This document shows, in pieces, positions 15,706-23,038 of a stretch of DNA of 64,000 bases; positions within the stretch are counted from its first letter, which is position 1, and every line of letters starts with the position of its first letter. Position numbers and translations under genes: made by a program. The DNA comes from Abyssibius alkaniclasticus (GTDB lineage: Bacteria; Pseudomonadota; Alphaproteobacteria; Rhodobacterales; Rhodobacteraceae): NCBI RefSeq assembly GCF_020447305.1, contig NZ_CP095732.1:1-64000 (forward strand), read 5' to 3'. The notes below the pieces were generated by a model. That model had not been told where the DNA came from. It ran no database searches and worked only from the letters and a program-made list of their open reading frames with translations.

Positions 15706-16516
15706 GCGCAACCCCCAGATAGGCATCGATCACCGCCTGATTGTTGCGAATATCATCTGGCGAGCCGTCGCCAATTTTCTGCCCGTAATCCAGCACGACA
15801 ACCCGGTCGGAAATATCCATCACCACACCCATGTCATGTTCGATAAGTGCAATTGTTGTGCCAAATTCATCATTCACATCAAGGATGAAGCGGCTCATAT
15901 CTTCCTTTTCTTCAACATTCATCCCGGCCATCGGCTCGTCCAGAAGCAGCAGTCGCGGCTGTGCGGCCAGCGCGCGGCCCAGTTCCACGCGCTTTTGCAG
16001 CCCGTATGGCAGGCTGCCCACCGGGGTTTTGCGAATGGCCTGAATTTCAAGAAAATCGATCACCCGCTCGACAATCGCGCGGTTCTCCTCCTCTTCGCGC
16101 GCCGCCGCGCCATACCAGATGGCCTGTTTCAGAAGTCCGGTTTTCATCTGCGTGAAACGCCCGGTCATGATATTGTCGAGCGTCGACATCCCCTTGAACA
16201 GGGCGATGTTCTGGAAGGTCCGCGCAATGCCCTGCCGGGCAATCTGATAGGGCTTCATCGGCCCGCGCCGCCTGCCTTCAAACCAGATCTCGCCCTCTTG
16301 CGGGTGGTAAAATCCGTTGATGACGTTGAGCATGGATGATTTCCCCGCCCCGTTCGGCCCGATAATCGCGCGAATCTCGCCTTCGCGAATATCAAAGGAA
16401 ATATCCTTGATCGCCACCACCCCGCCAAAGCGCAGCGTGATGTTTTTCATCTCCATCAAGGTGCCGCCAATCGTGCGGCCATCGGGGGTGGTGTATGATT
16501 CTGCTGCCGCGCTCAC
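15698..16516 (-). CDS. livG: Branched-chain-type ABC transporter ATP-binding protein LivG
   Basis: 272 aa. Walker A GPNGAGKSSMLNVINGFY, the signature region SLPYGLQKRVELGRALAAQP and Walker B RLLLLDEPMAGMNVEEKEDM are those of LivG (the PYG in place of LSGGQ is usual for this subfamily). H-loop ALIEHDMGVV. A 20-residue N-terminal extension precedes the ABC core. The GTG start overlaps the upstream ligase stop as GTGA. Partner of LivF. Confidence 0.92.
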   Translation of the reverse strand: MSAAAESYTTPDGRTIGGTLMEMKNITLRFGGVVAIKDISFDIREGEIRAIIGPNGAGKSSMLNVINGFYHPQEGEIWFEGRRRGPMKPYQIARQGIARTFQNIALFKGMSTLDNIMTGRFTQMKTGLLKQAIWYGAAAREEEENRAIVERVIDFLEIQAIRKTPVGSLPYGLQKRVELGRALAAQPRLLLLDEPMAGMNVEEKEDMSRFILDVNDEFGTTIALIEHDMGVVMDISDRVVVLDYGQKIGDGSPDDIRNNQAVIDAYLGVAHD

Positions 16517-18474
16517 GCCGCCACCGCCTTTTCTGCGGCAACCTTGGCATCCTCAATCCGCAATGTGGCCTTGATCTTGCCCTTGCGGCCATCCTCATAG
16601 GTCACTTCGGTTTCGGTATAAATTTCGCTTTTCCCGCCATAAAGCGCGCCGATCAGATCATCGAATTTCGCTTCCACAATCTTGCGGCGCACCTTGCGGG
16701 TGCGGGTCATTTCGCCGTCATCCGCGTCCAGTTCCTTGTGCAAAATCATGAACCTATGCACCTGACAGCCGGCCAGCATATCATCCTGCGCCACGCTCTC
16801 ATTCACCGCCGCCACATGCGCTGCGACCATTTCATACACCCGCGGATGCCCCGCCAGTTCCTGATAGCTCGCATAGGCGATGTTGTTGCGCTCGGCCCAG
16901 TTGCCCACGGCGCCCAGGTCGATATTGATGAAGGCCGTGCAAAAATCCCGCCCGTTGCCGAACAGCACGGCTTCCAGAATCTCGGGGAAGAATTTCAGCT
17001 TGTTTTCAACGTATTTCGGCGCAAACAGCCGCCCATCGGCCATTTTGCCCACATCCTTGGCGCGGTCGATAATCCGCAAATGCCCCGAGCCTTCCTCGAT
17101 GAAGCCGGCATCGCCCGTGGCCACCCAACCCTCGGCATCCTTGGTATCGGCGGTGCTTTCAGGGTTTTTGTAATATTCGACGAACACGCCGGGGCTGCGG
17201 TAGAATACCTCGCCATTCTCGGCAATCTTCAGCTCCACCCCCGGGCTGGCCACGCCAACCGTGTCGGCCCGCACCTGCCCGTCGGGCTGCTGGGTGATGA
17301 ACACGCTCGCCTCGGTCTGCCCGTAAAGCTGTTTAAGGTTTATCCCTAAACTACGGTAGAATTCAAAAATCTCCGGGCCAATCGCCTCGCCCGCCGTATA
17401 GCCCACGCGCACGCGGCTTAGGCCGAGCGTGTTTTTCAGCGGCGCATAAACCAGAATATTGCCCAAGGCATATTTCAGCCGCGCACCCAACCCCACCGGC
17501 TTGCCATCCAGCAAGGCTGGCCCCACCTTTTTGGCATGGGCCATGAAGTGGCGGAACATGCGCTGCTTGATCTTGCTGGCATCCTGAATGCGGATCATCA
17601 CATTGGTCAGCAGCCCCTCAAAAAACCGTGGCGGGGCGAAAAAATAACTCGGCCCGATCTCCCGCAGATCACTTTGCATCGTGTCGGGGCTTTCGGGGCA
17701 GGCCACGCAGAACCCGCTCCACAAAGCCTGGCCCATTGAAAAAATGAAATCGCCCACCCAGGCCATTGGCAGGTAGGCCAGCACAATATCGCCCGCGTGC
17801 AAATGGTCGAATTCCGAACTCGCCTGCGCGGTGGAAATGATGTTGGTGTTGGACAGAACCACGCCCTTGGGTTTGCCCGTGGTGCCAGAGGTATAGAGCA
17901 TCACGCAGGTCGAGCCTGGCGCAAGCGCCGCCTTGCGCGCGGCCAGTTCCGCACCCAGTTTCGCCTTGGCCGCACGGCCCTTTTCCTGCACACCCGCATA
18001 GGCGTGCAAATGGACGTGGTCGTATTTGCGTAAACCCCGCGGGTCGAGATAGATCATCTCTTTCACCGCTTGCACCTGTTCGGCAATTTCCAGAACCTTG
18101 TCGACCTGTTCCTGATCACCCGCCACCACAAACCGCGCGCCGCAATGCTCCAGCACATAGGCCATTTCTTCGGCATTCGCGTCTTGATACAGCGGCACGG
18201 GAATAGCGCCCGCCGCCTGTGCGGCCAGCATTGCCCAGTAAAGCGCCGGGCGGTTGCGGCCGATCACGGCCACATAATCGCCCGTGTTCAACCCCAGCGC
18301 CATCATGCCAAGCGCCAGCGCCTCCACCTCTTCGGCGGCCTCGGCCCATGTCCAGCTTTGCCAGATTCCGTATTCTTTTTCGCGATAAGCGGCACGGTTT
18401 CCGCGCTCGGCCGCATTGCGCGCCAACAGCTTCGGAAACGTCTCAAGCCCGCTGGCCAGAACGTTGGTCACCAT
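16513..18474 (-). CDS. AMP-dependent long-chain acyl-CoA synthetase-like ligase
   Basis: 653 aa adenylate-forming ligase of the FadD15/FAA1-like group. P-loop VMLYTSGTTGKPKGVVLSN (about 190-208), then YGQTEASVFIT, the adenylate-binding ATGDAGFIEE and the hinge IIDRAKDV. Length (about 650) fits long-chain acyl-CoA synthetases that act at the membrane. The ATG at 18474 has GGAGGAG 7 bases upstream. First gene of the operon running to 8685, so its product probably activates what the HAAT transporter imports. The exact acid is unknown. Confidence 0.87.
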   Translation of the reverse strand: MVTNVLASGLETFPKLLARNAAERGNRAAYREKEYGIWQSWTWAEAAEEVEALALGMMALGLNTGDYVAVIGRNRPALYWAMLAAQAAGAIPVPLYQDANAEEMAYVLEHCGARFVVAGDQEQVDKVLEIAEQVQAVKEMIYLDPRGLRKYDHVHLHAYAGVQEKGRAAKAKLGAELAARKAALAPGSTCVMLYTSGTTGKPKGVVLSNTNIISTAQASSEFDHLHAGDIVLAYLPMAWVGDFIFSMGQALWSGFCVACPESPDTMQSDLREIGPSYFFAPPRFFEGLLTNVMIRIQDASKIKQRMFRHFMAHAKKVGPALLDGKPVGLGARLKYALGNILVYAPLKNTLGLSRVRVGYTAGEAIGPEIFEFYRSLGINLKQLYGQTEASVFITQQPDGQVRADTVGVASPGVELKIAENGEVFYRSPGVFVEYYKNPESTADTKDAEGWVATGDAGFIEEGSGHLRIIDRAKDVGKMADGRLFAPKYVENKLKFFPEILEAVLFGNGRDFCTAFINIDLGAVGNWAERNNIAYASYQELAGHPRVYEMVAAHVAAVNESVAQDDMLAGCQVHRFMILHKELDADDGEMTRTRKVRRKIVEAKFDDLIGALYGGKSEIYTETEVTYEDGRKGKIKATLRIEDAKVAAEKAVAA

Positions 18475-18607
18475 GCGTATCTCCTCCCAGCCGGTTGCCC
18501 AGCCCCCTTCGGGTATCCGCAACGCTCATCCCGGCGTTTGAGACCAGAATTATCTGGCGCGAACGGGTGTAGCTTAGCAAGATTCATTCATCGGGCAAGG
18601 ATTAAAT

Positions 18608-18621
18608 TGAACCATCGTTCA
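18608..18621. promoter_or_regulatory. Candidate operator upstream of ligase/transporter operon
   Basis: TGAAC-CATC-GTTCA, a perfect 5-base inverted repeat in the 200-base divergent region between the ligase (18474) and the methyltransferase (18676). Its form resembles sites of TetR-type fatty-acid regulators. No regulator gene is adjacent, so this is tentative. Confidence 0.4.
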
Positions 18622-18675
18622 GTTAATCCGAAAATCACTTGGCCAAGCCGAATTCTCCGCGCTAGGCTTTGGCCT

Positions 18676-19188
18676 ATGGCGTATGATTACAACACCCTTT
18701 ACCGCGAAAACCCCAATGCCTTGGGCGCACCTTTTGCCGAATTTGTTCAATTCTTTGAAGGGTCAGGCTCTGGGAAGCTGCGCGTGCTGGATATCGGCTG
18801 CGGCCAAGGGCGCGATGCCTTGTTCATCGCGCGGTTGGGCCATGCGGTAACCGGCGTTGATCTGGCCGAGGCCGGAATCGCAGATATGCTCGCCGCCGCC
18901 AAGGCTGAAAACCTGTCTATTCAAGGCGCTGTTGCCGATATCCGCAGCTACCAGCCCGACGGGCTGTTCGATATTCTGCTCATCGACCGCACGCTGCATA
19001 TGCTGCTCGATGCAGACGAACGCCACGCCGCTTTCGCATCGCTTCTCGCCCATCTCGCCATTGGCGGCACGCTACTTTTGGCCGATGAAAAATCCAACAT
19101 GGCCGGGCTGCGCGGGGTGATGGAGGCGACAGGCCGCACCTGGAAAACCCTGCTCAAAAAGCCGGGAATGCTGATCGCGCGGTCCTAA
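18676..19188 (+). CDS. Class I SAM-dependent methyltransferase (170 aa)
   Basis: Small Rossmann methyltransferase. Motif I VLDIGCGQGRDALFIARLGH (about 37-56) and GVDLAEAGI after it are close to TehB/thiopurine-type enzymes; LIDRTLHMLL marks motif IV. Short for the family and without an obvious substrate lid. It starts MAYDYNTLYRENPNALG, a phrase typical of this subgroup. Divergent from the ligase operon and convergent with the thioesterase gene, overlapping it by 4 bases. Substrate unknown. Confidence 0.83.
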   Translation: MAYDYNTLYRENPNALGAPFAEFVQFFEGSGSGKLRVLDIGCGQGRDALFIARLGHAVTGVDLAEAGIADMLAAAKAENLSIQGAVADIRSYQPDGLFDILLIDRTLHMLLDADERHAAFASLLAHLAIGGTLLLADEKSNMAGLRGVMEATGRTWKTLLKKPGMLIARS

Positions 19189-19613
19189 GCGGCAACCGGA
19201 ATCATCGTGCCCTGTAATGCGGCCACCTGCTTGCGCGCACCATCGCCGCCTTCAGACCAGACATCCGCCGCCACGATAACCAGCCGTCGCCCGGCTTTCA
19301 GCACGCGCCCCGCGGCCAGCAGCCGCCCGGCGGCGGGTGCCATCAGGTTGATCTTCATTTCAACGGTCAGCACCTCGGCCTCAAGCGGCATCACGCTCAG
19401 CGCCGCATAGCCCGCCGCACTATCGCCCAGCGCAAACACCATGCCCGCATGGGCAAAGCCCTGCTGCTGGGAAAAGGCGGGTGCAACATCGGCGGCAATA
19501 TCCACCCGCCCCGCCTCCATGCGCGCCAGCGTCGCCCCGAAGCTCGCCATCAGCCCTTGCCGCGCAAAACTCGCACGAATTTTCGCGGCGATGTCGGGGG
19601 AAAGCGCGCTCAT
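19185..19613 (-). CDS. PaaI-family hot-dog thioesterase
   Basis: 142 aa. The hot-dog core carries [27 protein letters not shown], matching the HGG-type active-site helix of PaaI thioesterases (here HAG), followed by [17 protein letters not shown] and [18 protein letters not shown]. It probably hydrolyses an acyl-CoA in the cytoplasm. The ATG overlaps the trpS stop as ATGA, so it is co-translated with trpS. Substrate cannot be read from sequence. Confidence 0.87.
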   Translation of the reverse strand: MSALSPDIAAKIRASFARQGLMASFGATLARMEAGRVDIAADVAPAFSQQQGFAHAGMVFALGDSAAGYAALSVMPLEAEVLTVEMKINLMAPAAGRLLAAGRVLKAGRRLVIVAADVWSEGGDGARKQVAALQGTMIPVAA

Positions 19614-20638
19614 CGCGACCGCACAAAGCCCACAATATCATAGGCTTTGTGCAAATTCGGCGTCGCAATTGCCGCCGCCCGTTCCGCACCCTGCCCCAAA
19701 ATCCGGTCCAACTCATCCGGTGCCTGCATCAGCCGCGCCATTTCGGTTGAAATCGGTGCAAGCTTGGCCACGGCAAGCTCCGCCAAGGCCGGTTTGAACG
19801 CACCCCAGCCCGCGCCCGCATATTCAGCCACCACGGCCTCCACGCTCTGCGCGCTCAACGCTGCATAAATATCCACCAAGTTGCGCGCCTCGGGGCGGCC
19901 ATCCAGCCCCTTCACCTCGCCCGGAATCCCGTCCGGATCGGTCCGCGCTTTCTTGAACTTCTTGGCGATGGTCTCGGCATCATCTGTCATGTTGATGCGC
20001 TCCATATCGCTTTCGCCCGATTTCGACATTTTCTTGGTCGCATCGCGCAGGTTCATCACCCGCGTGGCTGGCCCCTCAATCACTGGCTCGGGCATGGGGA
20101 AGAAGCCCGGAACGCCAAAATCATTGTTGAATTTGGCTGCAATATCGCGCGTCAGCTCCACATGCTGCTTCTGGTCCTCGCCCACCGGCACATGGGTGGC
20201 GTGGTAAACCAGAATATCGGCCGCCATCAGGCTTGGATAAGCGTAAAGCCCAAGGCTGACCTTCTCAGCATTCTTGCCCGCCTTGTCCTTGAACTGGGTC
20301 ATGCGGTTCATCCAGCCCATGCGCGCCACGCAGTTGAACAGCCAGCCAAGCTCGGCATGGGCCGAAACCTGGCTTTGGTTGAACAGGATGGATTTTGCCG
20401 GGTCCAGCCCCGCCGCAACATAGGCGGCCACAAGCTCGCGTGTCGCGTAACGCAGTTGCGCGGGGTCTTGCCACACGGTGATGGCGTGCAAATCCACAAC
20501 GCAGTAAAGGGTTTCAACGCCGCTATCCTGCGTATCAACAAAACGTTTGATGGCGCCAAGGTAGTTGCCCAGCGTCAGCCCGCCGCTCGGTTTGATCCCC
20601 GAAAACACCCGTTTTGTGTGGGTTTGCTCTGTCATCAT
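19610..20638 (-). CDS. trpS: Tryptophanyl-tRNA synthetase
   Basis: 342 aa class Ic aminoacyl-tRNA synthetase. It shows [19 protein letters not shown] (HIGH region with TLGN), [18 protein letters not shown] and the KMSKS loop in KKMSKSGES. Full length for a bacterial enzyme. Two ATG codons in tandem (20638 and 20635) follow AGGAG, and either could start. It is read divergently from the rhomboid-like gene. Confidence 0.96.
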   Translation of the reverse strand: MMTEQTHTKRVFSGIKPSGGLTLGNYLGAIKRFVDTQDSGVETLYCVVDLHAITVWQDPAQLRYATRELVAAYVAAGLDPAKSILFNQSQVSAHAELGWLFNCVARMGWMNRMTQFKDKAGKNAEKVSLGLYAYPSLMAADILVYHATHVPVGEDQKQHVELTRDIAAKFNNDFGVPGFFPMPEPVIEGPATRVMNLRDATKKMSKSGESDMERINMTDDAETIAKKFKKARTDPDGIPGEVKGLDGRPEARNLVDIYAALSAQSVEAVVAEYAGAGWGAFKPALAELAVAKLAPISTEMARLMQAPDELDRILGQGAERAAAIATPNLHKAYDIVGFVRSR

Positions 20639-20768
20639 CGCTCTCCTGCGCGTTCTGTTTGCGGTTTATGGCCCCAGCCTTGCGCCCCGTCAACCGCCCG
20701 CATGTTGATGCGGGCAATAGACAGAGGTGCAATTTTTGCGCTAGATGCAGCCCTGAAGCGGAGCCGAC

Positions 20769-21494
20769 ATGACAAACCTCAAACCAGTTCAAAAACCCAT
20801 CGCCTATGACAGCAACTCGGTGCTGAACCCGATTGCGCCGATTCTGCTGGTCATCGCGGGGGCGGCCCTTCTGCTGGAAGCCCTGTTCCAGCTCACTGAC
20901 AGGGGCATCATAGGCGGCGATGGCGCGCTGGCATGGCGGCTGGAAGCCATCCAGAATTTCGGGTTTTTTGATGGCGTGTTCGAGCATTTCCGCACCAATG
21001 GGTTGGAGGCGTTCCTCAGCCAGCCGAAACTGGCGCTCAGCTTCATCACCTACCCGTTCCTGCATTGGAGCATTCCGGATGCGCTGATCGGGGCGGCGAT
21101 CTTTCTGGCCTTCGGGCGCATGGTCTCGCTGCGCTTTTCCATCTGGGCAACGCTGGCGCTGTTTGGGGCGGGCATTCTTGTGGCCGGTCTCGCCTATGGG
21201 CTCGTCTCAAGCTCCGGCCAGCCGATGATCGGGCTGTTCGAGCCGAGCTGCGCGCTGATCGGCGGCTATTGCTGGACAGAATACCGTTTCCGCAAATTTC
21301 AGGGAGAGCCGGTCTGGCCTGCCTTCCGTATCCTGATATTCCTGGCGATCTTCAACCTGGTCGCCTATCTGTTCCTGCAACCGAACGACTATTGGGTTGG
21401 CCAGCTTGCCGCCTTTGCCACGGGTTTCGGCCTGTCCTATATGCTGGCCCCCGGCGCGGCGCGGCGCATTATAGAGCGGCTGCGCGGCGGCTAA
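20769..21494 (+). CDS. Rhomboid-like membrane protein, probably inactive
   Basis: 241 aa with about six membrane helices. Order and spacing match rhomboids: YPFLHWSIPDALIGAAIFLAFGRMV corresponds to the HxxxN segment (first His kept, Asn lost). LFEPSCALIGGYCW corresponds to GxSG (a Ser is present but the flanking glycines are gone). VGQLAAFATGF stands where the catalytic His (H-GG) should be and has Gln. Proteolytic activity is therefore doubtful; a pseudo-rhomboid is the best reading. It ends convergently with murJ, overlapping by 4 bases. Confidence 0.72.
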   Translation: MTNLKPVQKPIAYDSNSVLNPIAPILLVIAGAALLLEALFQLTDRGIIGGDGALAWRLEAIQNFGFFDGVFEHFRTNGLEAFLSQPKLALSFITYPFLHWSIPDALIGAAIFLAFGRMVSLRFSIWATLALFGAGILVAGLAYGLVSSSGQPMIGLFEPSCALIGGYCWTEYRFRKFQGEPVWPAFRILIFLAIFNLVAYLFLQPNDYWVGQLAAFATGFGLSYMLAPGAARRIIERLRGG

Positions 21495-23038
21495 GCGCGC
21501 GGCTGGCGGCGCGGCTGGCGCAAATCGGACAGTTTTGCACCACCAATCGCCACAAGCACGCCGCCATAAACAACCGCGCCCGTCAGCACGACCAGGCCAA
21601 GGGCGGCAAACCGCGCGCCGCTCCCGCCATCAAGCCAGGGGGCAAGCGCCTGGCCAAGCAGCCAGACACCCAAGCCCATGACCAGCGCCGCCGCCATTTG
21701 GCGCGGCACGCGGCGGCGCAGGCGCGCATCCATTTGTGCCGCCACGCCATAGCCGCGCGCGCCCCAAAGCAGCAGGCCCAGCATGGCCCAGCCTGCAACG
21801 CCCGTGGCCACCGGCGCGGCCAGATAGCCCAGCCACGGCATCAGCCCCACGGCCAGCACCAGATTGACCAGCATCGAGCATAGCGCATAGTAGAACGGGC
21901 GGCGCGTGTCTTCGCGGGCAAAAAACAGCGGTGCGGCCACTTTTTGCAGAACGAAGGCCGGCAGGCCCAGCCCGTAAATCGCCACCGCCAAGGCGGTGGC
22001 CGAGGTATCGCTGGCCATGAACGCCCCGCGTTCGAACAGCACAGACACCAGCAAATGCGGCACCACCAGCAGCGCCATGCCGGCAGGCAGGGCCAGCAGC
22101 AGCGCAAATTCGGCGGCGCGGTTCAGCGCCGCCTGCCCGGCCGGCCCGTCGCCCGCCGCCAGGCGGCGCGACAATTCGGGCAGCAGCACCACGCCAATCG
22201 CGATTCCCACCACGCCAAGCGGCAGTTGATACAAACGGTCGGCATAGGAAAGCCAGGCAATCGCCCCATCGGTAAAGCTCGCCACCTGACGGCCCACCAG
22301 CAGGTTCACCTGCACCACCCCGCCCGCCAGGGCCGCCGGGGCCGCAACAATCGCCAGCCGCTTCAGCGCGGGCGAAAAGCGCAATCGCGGCACAATCGTG
22401 AACCCTGCGCGCCTTGCTGCAAACCAGACCATGCCCAGCTGCGCAACCCCCGCCACCGGCACGCCCCAGGCCAGGGCATCGCCCACCGCCAGCCCCAGAT
22501 ACGGGGCCAGCAGCATGAAGGCGACAAGGATGACATTCAGCAAAACCGGCGCGGCTGCCGCCGCCGCAAACCGCCCCAGCGCGTTCAGCACCCCCGACGC
22601 CAAAGCCGCCAGCGAAATGAACAGGATATAGACAAACACGATCCGCCCCATGCCCACCGCAAGGCTGAAACGTTCATCACCCTCGAACCCGCTGGCCATT
22701 GCCCAGACCAGCCAGGGCATGAAGACCAGCGCCAGCAGGCACAGCGCAATCAGCAACAGCCCCAGCACGCCGGCTGCGGAATTGGCAAAGCTCTGCGCAT
22801 CCTCCCCCGTTTCGATGCGCTTGGCGAACATCGGCACAAAGGCGGTGTTGAACGCCCCTTCGGCAAAAAAGCGGCGGAACATGTTGGGCAGGGCAAAGGC
22901 TATCAGAAACGCCTCGGCCACCGGCCCTGCACCCAGGAATGCGGCGATCATCACATCGCGGATGAACCCGAGCAGGCGGCTCAGCAAGGTCCAGCCGCCC
23001 ACGGTGACGAAGGCACCAAGCATTCTGATCGGCTTCAC
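21491..23038 (-). CDS. murJ: Lipid II flippase MurJ
   Basis: 515 aa, MviN/MurJ family, about 14 membrane helices. It opens GGWTLLSRLLGFIRDVMIAAFLGAGPVAEAFLIAFALPN, which includes the conserved SRxxGFxRD motif, then RRFFAEGAFNTAFVP. It moves lipid-linked peptidoglycan precursor across the inner membrane. The ATG overlaps the glnD stop as ATGA, and the two genes are adjacent in many alphaproteobacteria. Confidence 0.95.
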   Translation of the reverse strand: MKPIRMLGAFVTVGGWTLLSRLLGFIRDVMIAAFLGAGPVAEAFLIAFALPNMFRRFFAEGAFNTAFVPMFAKRIETGEDAQSFANSAAGVLGLLLIALCLLALVFMPWLVWAMASGFEGDERFSLAVGMGRIVFVYILFISLAALASGVLNALGRFAAAAAAPVLLNVILVAFMLLAPYLGLAVGDALAWGVPVAGVAQLGMVWFAARRAGFTIVPRLRFSPALKRLAIVAAPAALAGGVVQVNLLVGRQVASFTDGAIAWLSYADRLYQLPLGVVGIAIGVVLLPELSRRLAAGDGPAGQAALNRAAEFALLLALPAGMALLVVPHLLVSVLFERGAFMASDTSATALAVAIYGLGLPAFVLQKVAAPLFFAREDTRRPFYYALCSMLVNLVLAVGLMPWLGYLAAPVATGVAGWAMLGLLLWGARGYGVAAQMDARLRRRVPRQMAAALVMGLGVWLLGQALAPWLDGGSGARFAALGLVVLTGAVVYGGVLVAIGGAKLSDLRQPRRQPRA

